A stretch of DNA of 64,000 nucleotides from Maniola hyperantus (GCF_902806685.2 NC_048553.1:13249440-13313439), one strand, 5' to 3'; counted from the stretch's first letter, positions 9,096 through 19,918 are shown. Made by a program: numbers and translations. Notes: generated by a model not told the origin, from the letters alone.

Positions 9096-9713
9096 TTTTT
9101 TTCTTTCTTTCTTCTATTTGATTTTATATTACTTTTATATTATTAAAAACTTTTGTAAGCAACCTATTTTCATTTTGAGGAACACAGAGGCTAACATTAA
9201 TTTTGACTTTTAGTAAATTAAATTAGTATTGTGTAAAAGTAGGTAAATTCAATGTAATCTTAATATAATATTTCCGCTATCGCTTCTAAACTTAAAGCCA
9301 GCATTGTTTACACTTGCGACCCGACGCGCTGCATGAATACATTATACTGGTCTTGAATACACGACTTCAGTGTTTATTCCAGTATTATCATTATTCCATT
9401 TATTTTCTGCCAACGATTCCAGAACTTCGGGCTAAAACAATGTAAATTAGGTACAGAAATCCTTTGTGGGGCTGAGTATTTGCTTTTATAATAATATGGG
9501 TCCACATTCCACAAGAATTTTCAGATTTGCTATTACAATTTAAACATTGTGTAATTTAACCACTCAAAATTTCAACACACACAATTCAAACACTCGTAAC
9601 ACAAGTTATCTTAGTACGAGTGCCTGAGCACTCCTTTGCCAGGATCACATATTATTAACTAGCATAATCCCCATCATCGTCATATGAAGTCGGGAATATA
9701 GAAGAAGTGTTTG
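9096..9713. other. Unassigned intronic sequence
   Basis: AT-rich, with no repeat end, exon or tRNA-like segment that I can identify. Confidence 0.3.
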
Positions 9714-9811
9714 GTATAGTACGCGACAGGTTGAAATAGCAATCGGGAAGGGAAAGCCCTGCACACCCACCTCAGACCCCAATCGCCATCTCAACCTGTC
9801 GCGGACTTTAT
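9714..9811. mobile_element. M3 MITE, short copy
   Basis: The terminal repeats 'tatagtacgcgacaggttga' and its complement 'tcaacctgtcgcggac' enclose only about 40 bp. This is the smallest of five complete M3 copies; the GC-rich spacer is mostly deleted. Confidence 0.75.
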
Positions 9812-9970
9812 ACCTACCCGTGATCTCCATAAATCGCGCGGAGCATCTAAAAGTGTCTTGTTTGGCTGTAAATGCTAAACGGCCAACCTGCGCCCTCGTA
9901 AAACGGCTTATGACAGGGAAATCTTTACGTTTTACTAGGGACAGACAGGACAAAGGACTTATTTAAATGA

Positions 9971-10159
9971 CTAGCTGCTACGTGGGTATTTAGGTTTTAA
10001 AATCCCGTGGGCACTCTTTGATTTTTCGGGATAAAAAGTAGCCTATGTCCCTTTCCAGGTCTTAAAGTATACTCATGCAAAAATCACGTCGATCTGTTGC
10101 TCCGTTGCGACGTGATTGAAGGACAAACCAACAAACCAACAAACAAACAAACAAACAAA
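9971..10159 (-). mobile_element. H2 Helitron-like element, 5'-truncated
   Basis: The minus-strand 3' CTAG is at 9971-9974 and the core 'gggataaaaagtagcctatg' follows. The copy ends in the AAAC microsatellite and lacks the 'attataaatgcgaaag' start. Confidence 0.7.
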
Positions 10160-10530
10160 GTCGTGTAAACACTCAGAGAGCAACTTTTGACATATGCATC
10201 TCTTTCGTTTACACGGAATGTAGGTACATTTATTGTGCGTTTCTTGAGAGAAAATCGCCGATAGTTAGTTGTTTTCTCGCCAGCGGATCACTGCCTGAAA
10301 TTCCAATTTTGGTATAAATATCCTCCTAATACCCGCTCTGCCTTTTTGTTAAATCTCTTAGGTGTGTGACAACGTAAATATAACCGTTTTATTGTAAACA
10401 ATAAAATATAAACGACGAGTCTGGTTCGTGTACACTCGCTTATAAGGTGAGCTTCAAAATAGACGCAGGAAGGTAGAACATGGATTATTTAAAGATAGAT
10501 TATATTGTGTGTAATTTATTTATAAAATAG

Positions 10531-11028
10531 TTGATGCCCGCGTCATACGCGTGGATTTATGTTTTTAAAAACCGAGTGGGAACTCGTTGATTTCCCGGGA
10601 TAAAAAGTAGCCTATGTCACTCTGCAGGTCTTTTTTTTTTTAATTATTATTATGAAACACAAACAGCTTTTACATTTTTACTTAGCTACTTATTTCTAGT
10701 TTGTACATATGCCTATTAAGTGTTCACTCATTTACATTATATCTATTGAATTTTGGGCGGGAGTTAGTTAGGTTAGTAGTTACATTAAATTAAATTATAA
10801 TGAGTTAGTTTGTTTGTAACCACTTCATAACAAACTAACAAACAAACAAACAAACTACAAACAAACTACAAACAAACTACAAAAAAAAATTACAAACAAA
10901 CTTTAACTATAGGTACCCATCCAAAAAATTACGTCGATATGTTGCTCCGTTGCGACGTGATTGAAAGACAAACCAACAAACCAATAAACTAACACACAAA
11001 CACACTTTCGCATTTATAATAGGGGTAG
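10531..11028 (-). mobile_element. H2 Helitron-like element split by a T-rich insertion
   Basis: The left part (10531-10630) and right part (10907-11028, ending 'tttcgcatttataat') are two halves of one H2. Between them lies about 275 bp beginning with a run of T and ending with repeated 'aaacaaactac', unrelated to H2. This looks like a minus-strand retroposed insert with an A-tail. Confidence 0.65.
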
Positions 11029-11155
11029 TGATTAACTGTGTAATTCTGGGGTTTATTATGAAAAAGACTTGACATGATGGCCTAAAACACTGATTGACGA
11101 TTGGGCTTTATTGCAGTGGTTTTAGTAAAAAATATCGGTACACACACTACACACG

Positions 11156-11336
11156 AATGGTTCCGTACTATTGTACAAGATTAGTAGATAGGTATAATTC
11201 TTTGTGAAAATTTCAACTCTCTACGGTTTTTTAATTGATGAGATACAGACCACTGACAGATAGATGGACAGACGAACAGCAGAGACTTAGTAACAGGATC
11301 CCGTTAGCACTTTTTGGATACGGAGCCCTATAAAAT
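11156..11336 (-). repeat. Family A-prime repeat, shortened
   Basis: Right-hand motifs 'gagatacagaccactgacag' and 'acttagtaacaggatcccgt' match the A-prime copy at 27260-27545, a sister of family A with similar hairpin ends. The central 'catggcggtcattttg' segment is deleted. Confidence 0.55.
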
Positions 11337-11637
11337 TAAGTGATAATTAAGTAGTAATAGATAATTATTTGTTACCAAATACAACATACAGCAGGGCAAA
11401 CTAATTAGCAAATATTATAACATTGCGATGTAATTATTATACAATGAATAAATTAATAACTTACTGGTGAATTACGACGGGATTTAGGAGGATTAAAATA
11501 ATTGATATTGTACCTAAATAACTGAAGCGTTAAATCACGCAGGTATTTTATACCTACGCATTGGATTATAATTTTATTATTCCATTAATATTTACAAACA
11601 CAGCAAATCAGAGCTTCTGCCTATCACTACCCGATAT

Positions 11638-12235
11638 ATAGAGTGTGACCAGTGGCGTGCAACTTATAGAGGCATAAAAGCGCTGCTTACCCAAGAAATA
11701 GTTAACTCGGTTGAAATTGCTCAATGCTCATTATTCTTTGACTTGCTTACCTAACTACTGCTTACCCTGGCTTTAAACCCTATGCACGCCACTGAGTGTG
11801 ACTAGCACAAGCACACAAGCACACTAGCAAACATTTAGCGCTATTACTATACCTACCACCTAAACACAGTCCAATACAAATTGGTATTATGAAAAGCATC
11901 ATACAAAGATGCATTTGACGAGTTAAAAGAGTACCTCGGTAGGTACTTGTAAAATTTAATTGAATAAAAAAAAATCAATTGATTTGAATTGAATAATCAT
12001 TTGCCTTATATTATGTAGTTTTAGTGACTTAGTATTTTTCAAAAACGCTATGTATATATAGCGTGCAAAACTCTTGGTCAATTACTACGACCCAGCCTAC
12101 GATGCAGCATTGACCCCGCGCCACCTATCTACGCAACGTTCATTGACCTCTAGCGTCAGTCAGATGTTTTGAGTGCAAACATTGCGAATTTTTTTAAAAA
12201 TACAGGATTTTTTATTTTTTTTACTTTTTTTATCT
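11638..12235 (-). mobile_element. M1 element with a nested hAT and a second insertion
   Basis: M1 segments ('ctagcaaacatttagcgcta', 'atcatttgccttatattatg', 'tgacctctagcgtcagtcag') are in reverse order. The left terminus is split by the hAT element at 11650-11794. Another block at about 11888-11988, ending 'aattgatttgaattgaata', is absent from other copies and has a LINE-like tail. Confidence 0.6.
11650..11794. mobile_element. hAT-type MITE with perfect 8-bp target duplication
   Basis: The termini are CAGTGGCGTGCA and TGCACGCCACTG. The flanks carry an exact 8-bp duplication AGTGTGAC (11642-11649 and 11795-11802). Eight-base duplications and CAG-type ends are the hAT signature. The element is 145 bp, non-coding, and sits inside the terminal repeat of an M1 element. 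A sister copy is at 29182-29325. Confidence 0.92.
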
Positions 12236-12248
12236 ATCTGTAATCATC

Positions 12249-12432
12249 GGTATAAGTTCCGCAAATTGCTATTGCGCTGGAACCATGTCTCATTAACATC
12301 GTAATGACGTCATTTTGACGTCATTTGACGCATATTTAAGTAAAAATATACCGTCAGCTCGAAACTTCAGTCTAGTGCTGACGTCAATAAAATGGCGGCC
12401 ACGCGCATTAGCAATTTCCGGGACTTATACCT
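12249..12432. mobile_element. M10 MITE carrying TGACGTCA motifs
   Basis: The inverted ends are 'ggtataagttccgcaaattg' and the complement of 'ggtataagtcccggaaattg'. The interior contains several GACGTCA (CRE-like) palindromes at 12305-12390 and 'aaaatggcggccac'. A truncated sister copy is at 36005-36148. Confidence 0.7.
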
Positions 12433-12637
12433 ACTGTCACCTTGTTTAATTTTTTCTAGCATTCTAATAATAGCCTGTATATGTATATCACTTGACTATA
12501 ATTATACTTGAAATACTTAGTATAGTTTTTGGACTTTGCAGTTTAATGAAAGATTCGCTATACAAGGCAAGATAACTATCATTCAAAGAGATAAGATTGT
12601 AAGCTCATAATTAAATACCTGGGACCTGGGTACTTTT

Positions 12638-12803
12638 GAGGGTTGAATTTTCAAAAATCCTTTCTTAGCGGATGCCTACGTCATAATAGCTATCTGCATG
12701 CCAAATTTCAGCCTGATCCGTTCAGTAGTTTGAGCTGTACGTTGATAGATCAGTCAGTGAGTCAGTCAGTCAGTCAGTCACCTTTTCCTTTTATATATTT
12801 AGA
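12638..12803 (-). mobile_element. H1 Helitron-like element, 3'-truncated
   Basis: It has a clean minus-strand start 'TCTAAATATATAAAAGG', the GACT microsatellite and the core, but stops at 'gaaaattcaaccc' before the terminal hairpin and CTAG. Confidence 0.75.
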
Positions 12804-13021
12804 TTAAAGGAAATTTCCATGTTGCCAAGTTTAGGCAATTTAATTATTTTAATCAATCTACATGATTATATGCCAGACTAGGTTTCGTTAAAAAATAAAT
12901 ACCATTCTAATTTGTATAATTTTTGTATTTTCAACTGTTGAATTTACGTAAGATAATTATTCATGAATTATTATTTTATGTGTTCTGATAATACCTAAAT
13001 GTAGGTATGTATGTACATTTA

Positions 13022-13068
13022 AAGTTTGAAACTTGAGTAGTCCACACGGACGAAGTCGCGGGCATCAG
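13022..13068 (+). mobile_element. Helitron 3'-end fragment
   Basis: 'gtagtccacacggacgaagt' and 'cgcgggcatcag' give the H1/H2 terminal hairpin. The final CTAG has mutated to 'tgtt'. Confidence 0.55.
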
Positions 13069-13069
13069 T

Positions 13070-13236
13070 GTTCCCACTAGATTACAACATGGGGTTATTC
13101 AACGGGCGGACCAACAAATTCCTAAAAGGCCGGCAACGCATCGGCAGTTCCTCTGGTGCTGCAAATGTTCATGGGCGGCGGTAATCACTTAACATCAGGT
13201 GACCCGCCTGCTCGTTTGCTCGCTATTTCTATTTTT
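13070..13236 (+). repeat. S4 repeat with LINE-type tail
   Basis: The sequence 'ggggttattcaacgggcgga', 'ccggcaacgcatcggcagtt' and 'atgttcatgggcggcggtaa' recurs at 29393-29540. Its 3' segment 'tcacttaacatcaggtgacc' resembles the tail stem of the S2 SINE and LINE L-B, so it probably uses a related LINE machinery. I see no clear tRNA head. Confidence 0.6.
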
Positions 13237-13566
13237 TTTTAAATCAGCTAGTTTTCGATATAAATTCAAAGAAAAGGTCAGTGAAACGCTGGAGTATTTC
13301 CAGCTATTACTAAGAAATTGTATTAATATTGTACAAAGTAATATAAAGCAAAATGTTATAGATACACAATGTGTTTCTGTGCGTTTAGAATTTACTTTGC
13401 AGTTTACTGTCGTGCACTAACTTTAACGGTCCGCTGAAAGTTCAACTTTTTAATTAAACATTTCACTACGGTTGCCTTCACCAACTTGTATCTCTTACAA
13501 CAATAATATTGTATTGTATTAATTGAAATTTGTTTCATATAAATAAGGTTTATTTATTAACTAGCT

Positions 13567-13772
13567 ATAGCTGTGATAGCCTAGTGGTTTGGACATCCAC
13601 CTTCTGATCGGAGGTCGGGAGTTCGATCCCGGGCACGCACCTCTAACTTTTCAGAGTTATGTGCGTCTTAAGTACATAATTAAATATCACTTGCTTTAAT
13701 GGTGAAGGAAAACATCGTGAGGAAATCTGCATGCCTAAGAGTTCTTAATAATGTTCTCTAGGTTCTGTGTAA
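13567..13772 (+). mobile_element. S1 SINE, 5' two thirds
   Basis: The head is 'gatagcctagtggtttgg' with B box 'ggagttcgatcccg'. The body 'gaaggaaaacatcgtgagga' continues to 'gttcttaataatgttctc'. The distal body and GATGAT tail are absent; a short reverse copy of the head ('ctctaggccatcacagctt') follows immediately. Confidence 0.7.
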
Positions 13773-14021
13773 CCTCTAGGCCATCACAGCTTACCTATTG
13801 GTCTGGTATAAAATCATATTTTTAGCAAAAATACTAAAATCAGCTCTAATATCATGAGGTAGCTATTAAACTTCCTAATTACTTTATTTGGAAACCAATT
13901 AAAATGATTGAGTATCAAAAAATATTAATCGGCGGAAATCGGATTAAATGTTTTGTTGAGAAAAACAGCGACCGTGAACGCAGATAAAGGGATAATTTCC
14001 CGAAGGGACTGCAAAGTACCT

Positions 14022-14150
14022 ATAGTGCGACAGGTCGAGATGGCAATCGAGGTATGAGGCGGGGAGAAGCCTCGCACACTCGCACGGTTCTGTGCGGGTA
14101 TGCGGGCCGTCCCCACCCCAATTGCCATCTCGACCTGTCGCATACTATAC
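14022..14150. mobile_element. M3 MITE, full copy
   Basis: Inverted ends 'tagtgcgacaggtcgagatg' and 'catctcgacctgtcgcatac' enclose a GC-rich spacer (gcgggg, cgcacggttctgtgcg). The spacer contains its own small hairpin, so the whole element can fold into one long stem. Confidence 0.8.
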
Positions 14151-14741
14151 TTTGTCCTTTCGTAAAATACCTTATCTAAACCATTTTTCAACTCGAACAA
14201 GCTTTTATTTCGAAATATCGTCCAAAAATTTACAAACTTCAGAGGGTCAACAATCCATACTAAATGAGAAAGTGTGTTTGTCTGTTTGTCTATCTGCTAC
14301 TTTTTCACGGCCCGTTTACATTTGATATACACCTACTTATAACTCAGAACTGACAAAATTTTTTTTGCCCTTTTTGTTTTCAATGTGCGATAATGGTATA
14401 TAGAAGATATCATTTTGTACGCGTTAAGAATCTCCTCCTTTGTGATATTCAGTACAAAAAAAAGTAAGTAGATCATATCCCGCGCATATTTTTAATCATA
14501 AGTCTCTTGAACTACATTTCTTTCTTTCTTTCCGCCCCACTTATGTTGTAAATCAGCCCGTGCGCCCTTAATTAAGCGAAACGTATGCATCTTTATAACA
14601 TACATTCGCATGAAAGAACCCCCTGTATAGCTCGCAATACGAGGCGGTCGGTGAATGCAAAACTGGTTCAAGAAAACATTTATTTTAATAAAACACGGTT
14701 CACTACTTCACTAAGTGATATGTTTACCTTACTACGGGAGG

Positions 14742-15436
14742 AGATTTTTTTTTTTTTTTTTTTTAATTAGATATGCCAACGATAAATTGTAACAACATTC
14801 ACAAATATTAAAAACATGTCACAAACAATTCCAGTCCTACTACAATCATCAATTATAGGCATATACAGCATTACGTAAGTCTCCGATTGTGTTAACAATA
14901 AGATACCTACATTACAAACTTTTAACATAAATATAATCTACAGCTAAATTAATAGATACAATTGCTTAATTAATAAAATTAGTTGCTCATTACATAAAAA
15001 TTAAATTAAATTAGATAAGAGTCAGATAAGGATAACAATTTAAAGATTAAAGATTACGACAATGTCAGCTCATTCATGGAGTACAATAATATAAGTAATA
15101 GTATTATTTTAAATGTTTTATTATTCGGAAACACTTCTTAAAACGATTCTAAACAATTGAACATAAAAATTACAGATCGAAAATATCATCTAAACCACCG
15201 CAACGAGGCAGGGTGCTGGGAACGCTGGCAGCGTTACCTCGTTGAATGGCCAGACTAATATGCTGACCGAGGTAACTGCCAGCCCTCCGGTCCCCCGTGG
15301 ATTCCGCGAGACGGGATGAAAGGTCCTTAAAAAAGGATCTAGCTTCCTCGCCCCACCAACCCATGGTCTCCAACCCAAAAGGCACAAAATATGAAACTAT
15401 TTTCTGTATTCTCATATTTGCGCCTCTTGGCCCATG
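14742..15436 (-). pseudogene. L-C LINE 3' end with A-tail, decayed
   Basis: The poly(T) at about 14746-14764 is the A-tail of a minus-strand insertion. About 415 bp of AT-rich 3' UTR is followed (15181-15420) by coding remnants that include 'HGLVGRGS'-like and 'SYLGQHISLAIQRGNAAS' segments. The same protein end is better preserved at 28008-28410 in the opposite orientation. The region up to 15436 matches; beyond it another LINE fragment begins. The protein family is a non-LTR reverse-transcriptase C-terminus ('VWDATC ... VETMGWWG ... SYLGQ.IS.A.Q.GN'). I cannot assign the clade with confidence. Confidence 0.65.
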
Positions 15437-15445
15437 GCCATTTTA

Positions 15446-15575
15446 AATGTTAGACTTGCCCTTACAAAAGTTTAAAAAAATCGGTTAAAAATATGCTCCT
15501 GAAAAAAGCATAATACACAATCGAAGATCATGTAAATGATAAAAGAGCGTAGATTTGACTTGCATTACCTACTTT
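15446..15575 (+). mobile_element. L-A LINE C-terminal fragment
   Basis: 'ttagacttgcccttacaaaa' and 'tatgctcctgaaaaaagcat' correspond to the 'LDLPLHKF' and 'SMLLKKAYY' coding segment preserved at 34613-34863, here with in-frame damage. Confidence 0.6.
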
Positions 15576-15593
15576 TATACACGGAATAATATT

Positions 15594-15734
15594 CATCATC
15601 ATCATCATCATGATCGACCCATCACCGGCTCACTACAGAGCGCGGGTCTCCTCTCAGAGTGAGAAGGGTTTTGGCCTTAGTCTACCACGCGGGCCATGTG
15701 CGGATTGATAGACTTCACACACCTTTGAGAACAG
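15594..15734 (-). mobile_element. S1 SINE, 5'-truncated
   Basis: It begins with the (CAT)n tail, then 'cgacccatcaccggctcact' and 'ctacagagcgcgggtctcct', and stops at 'cacacacctttgagaac'. The tRNA head is missing, as expected of 5'-truncated reverse transcripts. Confidence 0.75.
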
Positions 15735-15788
15735 GAATAATATTATTGTGTATCAAATATTTGAAAAGAGCAACCGTTAAGTTTCTTA

Positions 15789-15838
15789 CTGGTTGTGAGA
15801 TGAGATTGCAGTCAAGGTCTAACTTGTATCTGAATTAA
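15789..15838 (+). repeat. S2/L-B-type tail fragment
   Basis: 'gatgagattgcagtcaaggt' with 'ctaacttgtatctgaatt' is the extreme 3' end shared by S2 SINEs and probably by their partner LINE. Confidence 0.5.
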
Positions 15839-16128
15839 AGATTAGTTTTCTAAAGTATAAAATTAGTTAAAACTTTCAAGTAAGTATAAATGATACAGTG
15901 ACGTTTTCAAACGTTTCGTTTGAGCCCATTGAGAGAGACACGTTAATTTGTATGTACCTCCCCACATCAATATGTTACGCATCTCATAAAAATATAATTT
16001 AGGTAACATGTTCAAGCGACATGTGCAAGGCGGAAATTTTACAGAAATCCCCGTTAACCTCGTTTCTACGTAACACGCGTGAAGTTACGCGTTGCTACGA
16101 TATGAAGGATTATATATACAGGGTGTAA

Positions 16129-16468
16129 CCAGAACGTTAGCAAAAACTTAGCGTTATTGTTATACTACCTAAACACAATCCAATACCAAATAACCATTTG
16201 CCTCATTTTGTCGTTTTAGTGATTTAGTATTTTCAAACCCGCAATGTATAGCATGCAAAACTCGGTTCAATTCCGCGCCTACGACGCGGCATTGACTCCG
16301 ACATTACGGAACGTTTGTTGACCTCTAAGGTCAGTCAGATGTTTTATTTGTCATAATATATCGTGAAATTTTACAAAATGTGGACTTATTTTTTTTTTCG
16401 CGTTTTTTTTTGTGGTATCATCAGTCATCACCTGTCTTCGCTTTTGCCAGCGTTCTGGTTACACCCTG
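16129..16468 (-). mobile_element. M1 element, complete
   Basis: Both ends are clear: 'cagggtgtaaccagaacgtt' and 'aacg/ttctggttacaccctg' inverted over about 25-29 bp, flanked by TATA on both sides. The length is 340 bp and there is no coding capacity. It fits a MITE with a TA or TATA target. The transposase family is unknown. Confidence 0.8.
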
Positions 16469-16572
16469 TATAAGTGTAATATATTAAATGTACCTTCCTC
16501 CTTAGACAATACGCCATTTTGTTGACACTTACCCCACTTATTAAGTAAAGGTGTGAGGTACCAAAATGACGA

Positions 16573-16733
16573 AGTACGCGTCAGGTCGAGATGGCAATCG
16601 GGCTATTAGGCGGGAGGACACCCCGCGCATCCACACAGCGCCCGCGCTTGCCCGCACTGGGTTAGCGCGGGGGCTGTGCGGGTGTGCGGTGCGTTTCCAC
16701 CCCGATTGTCATCTCGACCTGTCGCGTACTATA
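16573..16733. mobile_element. M3 MITE, full copy with GC-rich core
   Basis: Inverted ends 'agtacgcgtcaggtcgagat' and 'atctcgacctgtcgcgtact' enclose a core of CGCGC/CCCGC blocks whose halves also pair ('cagcgcccgcgc' with 'gcgcgggggctg'). The core's GC content stands out from the AT-rich intron. Confidence 0.8.
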
Positions 16734-16835
16734 GATTCATTACCAACGAACACTACAAGGAAAATGAAAATTCTTTTAAATTACATTTGTCACGAACATA
16801 CGACTTATAAAACCAACTAACTTCCTTCGGCGTTG

Positions 16836-16962
16836 TTCCCATTAGAAGCCTACAAATCACGGGGTTATTCAAGGGGCGGATCAATTGGGTATTCGACTCC
16901 AATTTTTTATAGGCTTTCAGTCAAGGGCTAACTTGTAACTGAATAAAATAAAATAAAAAATC
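16836..16962 (+). repeat. S4 fragment joined to an S2-type tail
   Basis: 'cacggggttattcaaggggc' (S4 start) is followed after 20-odd bases by 'ggctttcagtcaagggctaa' and 'cttgtaactgaataaaataa', the S2/L-B end with an AAAAT-type tail. It is either two truncated copies or a chimeric retrotranscript. Confidence 0.45.
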
Positions 16963-17019
16963 TAGAAACAGGATTTAGGTGCTGTGTATACCAATTACCA
17001 CAGCATTATTATGTACCTA

Positions 17020-17245
17020 CTAGCTTATGCTCGCGACTTCGTCCGCGTGGACTACACAAATTTCAAACCCCTATTTCACCCCCTTAGGAGTTGAATTTTC
17101 AAAAATCCTTTCTTAGCGGACGCCTACGTCATAATAGCTATCTGCATGCCAAATTTCAGCCAGATCCGTCCAGTAGTTTGAGCTGTGCGTTGATAGATCA
17201 GTCAGTCAGTCAGTCAGTCAGTCACCTTTTCCTTTTATATATTTA
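17020..17245 (-). mobile_element. H1 Helitron-like element, nearly complete
   Basis: Minus-strand 3' CTAG is at 17020-17023 and the terminal hairpin and core are intact. The 5' end reads 'aatatataaaagg', having lost the leading TCT. Confidence 0.75.
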
Positions 17246-17533
17246 TTACCACCACCACTACCACAGTTACTCACTGCGCCAGGGAGTTCGACAATATCAT
17301 TATTCTTGTATTCTATTCGATACTTGGATAATATAAAAAGTGGTAAGACAAAAAGGTCCCCGTATGATATTACGCTCAAATGGCCTTCTCGACTAAAACT
17401 CGAGTAGAATTTCATGAAAACGACATCCATTCGAGCTAATCGCGGTAATATTGCCTTACATTGGATCTCGCGTCGCCGACGGGTAACTTGAAACTTAAGG
17501 TGGATTTCCATGGGTCGTGGTCGGAACGAATAA

Positions 17534-17590
17534 TACACGCGGCTGACGCGAGAAGAACGCGTGCTTTATCGCGTCAGCCGCAGCGTGTTC
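17534..17590. repeat. GC-rich hairpin
   Basis: 'cggctgacgcga' and 'tcgcgtcagccg' form a perfect 12-bp stem around an 18-base loop, with partial pairing outside. The neighbourhood also has a direct repeat of 'gcgtcgccgacgg' and 'taacttgaaact' at about 17470-17495 and 18078-18104, so it may be part of a larger decayed foldback element. Confidence 0.55.
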
Positions 17591-17831
17591 AATATGCGCG
17601 ACCAATCACTTACGCAGGTGAAATTGCTCAGCTTACAGCACCGGTACAATGTAATTGAATTTATGGGTGAATTTATGGATCTAGCTTAGATAAGCTTTGG
17701 AGAGTGGGCTCAATTACTCCACAACCTAGTTCCTGCTTCACTTTTCTACCACAGAACAGCGAAACCGTGAACATTATTGGCATCTTTATCGACATCCAAT
17801 CTACCTATTCGTACAAAATATTTTTGCTATA

Positions 17832-17957
17832 TTACTACCCATATTATAAATGCGAAAGTGTGTTTGTTTGTTGGTTGGTTTGTCCTTCAATCGCGCCACA
17901 GCGTATCAACAGATTTAACTCTAAATCCACGCAGACAAAGTCGCGGGCATCAGCTAG
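17832..17957 (+). mobile_element. H2 Helitron-like element with internal deletion
   Basis: The start 'ttactacccatattataaat' and end 'gcgggcatcagCTAG' are both present, but the 'ggctactttttatcccgg' core between about 17905 and 17915 is gone, leaving 126 bp. Confidence 0.75.
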
Positions 17958-18317
17958 TAACTTATAGACAATGGTACAATATGACCATAGCAGATGGTCA
18001 ATTTACCGTAATATCGTCTTCCATATACTTCACCGCACGCGTCAGTCGCTTCATGGAACTCTACTCTTTTAGATTCTTGCGTCGCCGACGGCTGGTAACT
18101 TGAAACTCACGTCTTATAGCGCAGTTACCTTTAAACTTACGCTAAAAGTTAACATTTTACAATTTTGTACTGACTTCTACTTCGCCTTCGCTTTAAACGA
18201 AGACACGTTTAAATATTACCTACTCTAAGATTACTTTTTCCATCTAAAAGTCGGTGATATTTTCTTTTCTTTTTAACTCGACGACTATAATATATTATTT
18301 TCTTCTCTTTTATTTCA

Positions 18318-18598
18318 ACTCATCATCGCGCGCCGGTTCACTACAGAGCACGGGTCTCGGAGTGAGAAGAGTTATTGGCCATAGTCTACCACGCTGGCCA
18401 AGTGCGGATTGGCAGACTTCACACATCTTTGAGAACATTATGGAGAACTCTCAGGCATACAGATTTCCTCACGATGTTTGACTTCAGCGTTAAAGCAAGT
18501 GACTTAAAACACATACAACTCCGAAAAGTTGAAGGTGCGTGCCCGGGATGGAACCCCCAACCTTCGATTAGGAGGCGGATATCCTAACCATTAGGCTT
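18318..18598 (-). mobile_element. S1 SINE, near full length
   Basis: The minus-strand head 'agcctaatggttaggatat' and B-box region 'ttccatcccgggcacgcacc' (decayed) are followed by the whole body and a short GATGA tail at 18318-18326. Confidence 0.75.
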
Positions 18599-18599
18599 G

Positions 18600-18940
18600 T
18601 AAATAAGTAAAAAAGTAGGTAAATAAAATTATAAAAAATGATTTTCAAAAAGGTGTTGGCGATAATTAAGATCTACGAACAAAAGCATATTATTCTCTCG
18701 GTTTCTCGCTGGAACGTATAAATAATTAAACTTATTTGTCTATATTCGCGTCGCACCAATTATAATATAAATTACGCCCGCAGGCCGCTCATTAGGGGAG
18801 AGTATGCGAATGATATAAAACTCAGTTTTAATTAATACATAATAAATTTAATTTAAACTTAGTAAAGAAGGATATATTATAAAAGGAAAATCCTACCTCT
18901 CTCACTGACTCATCAACGCCTAGCACGATCCTTTGGAGTT
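18600..18940. other. Unassigned AT-rich intronic sequence
   Basis: No exon or repeat terminus recognised on either strand. Confidence 0.3.
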
Positions 18941-19430
18941 ATAGTTTTTGCATTTCACGAAGACGAGTGGTTCATGCTTGTGTTTAAGTCGTATCGGTGT
19001 ATGTAACGTACACTGAATGTGTGCGTTAGAGAGCGCTTGCTCGCGACTGATTGGTCCGACATGCACGCACACTTACGCAATGGCCCCGATTCTCTAGTCT
19101 CTCTCTAAACTAAATTTAGAGTATCTGCATCCTTTTCTTTTAACTAATGCTAAAAAAGGAACGGAACATGACTTTCACATTTAAAGACTCTAAATTTTAG
19201 TGCACAATAGAAATTTAAACAGTAGATTCGCGAGTGCGTGCTAAAATCACGGGTTTTACCATCTAAAAATTAAATTAAGAAATGTCAAACTGCTTCTGTC
19301 CTTTTCATATTACAATAGTAAGAAAAGGGTCTCTAAAATTAGGTTGTGCTTAGAATCGGTGCCAATGTCCATGTAAACGACGTAACCACAAGCAAAGTTC
19401 ACTCGCCTTCGTGAATTGCAAGAACTGTAG
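18941..19430. mobile_element. M12 foldback-like element
   Basis: The left arm 'tgcatttcacgaagacgagt' and right arm (complement of 'tgcaattcacgaaggcgagt') are inverted over about 50 bp, around roughly 390 bp with no coding frame. A half copy is at 20786-20906. The class is not determined. Confidence 0.6.
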
Positions 19431-19551
19431 TAAGCTGAAACATGACCCACTAATTTACACAAAATATAAATTTATGATTATTAATCCTAGTAATAAATAA
19501 GTAGGTACTTGAAAATGAAAAAATATGATTTTAAAAATTCTGTAAAAAAAA

Positions 19552-19576
19552 CTAGCTGATGCCCGCAACGCTGGAG
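19552..19576 (-). mobile_element. Helitron 3'-end stub
   Basis: 'CTAGctgatgcccgc' is the H2 terminus on the minus strand. The element then runs into the 29-bp minisatellite instead of its usual core. Confidence 0.5.
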
Positions 19577-19739
19577 CATAGATGTGTATATTTTGTATAT
19601 ACACATAGATGTGTATATTTTGTATATACACACATAGATGTGTATATTTTGTATATACACACATAGATGTGTATATTTTGTATATACACACATAGATGTG
19701 TATATTTTGTATATACACACATAGATGTGTATATTTTGT
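19577..19739. repeat. 29-bp minisatellite, about 5.6 units
   Basis: The unit is 'cacacatagatgtgtata' + 'ttttgtatata'. Copies are almost identical to one another, and each contains the palindrome 'tacacatagatgtgta'-like core. The open frames across it repeat 'IYTSMC' or 'HIYVCI' and are artefacts of the repeat. Confidence 0.9.
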
Positions 19740-19797
19740 GTGCAAACCTGGCCACTTGTGCGATGTCGTTTTGTTCGTGAGCAGCCATCTATATCTA

Positions 19798-19918
19798 CGC
19801 GACAGGTCGAAATGGCAATCGAGGAGGGAACGCCCTGGGCGTGCGGGCGGGTGACGTGCGGGTGTGCGGAGCGTCCTCCAGCCTTATACCCTGATTGCCA
19901 TCTCGACCTATCCTGCGT
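19798..19918. mobile_element. M3 MITE, full copy
   Basis: Ends 'cgcgacaggtcgaaatggca' and 'tgccatctcgacctatcctg'. The core keeps the 'gtgcgggtgtgcgg' block. The right terminus has more substitutions than the left. Confidence 0.7.

Noticed and set aside
17461..17658. GC-rich open frame of 65 codons
   Set aside because: It spans the hairpin at 17534-17590 and shows no protein motif.
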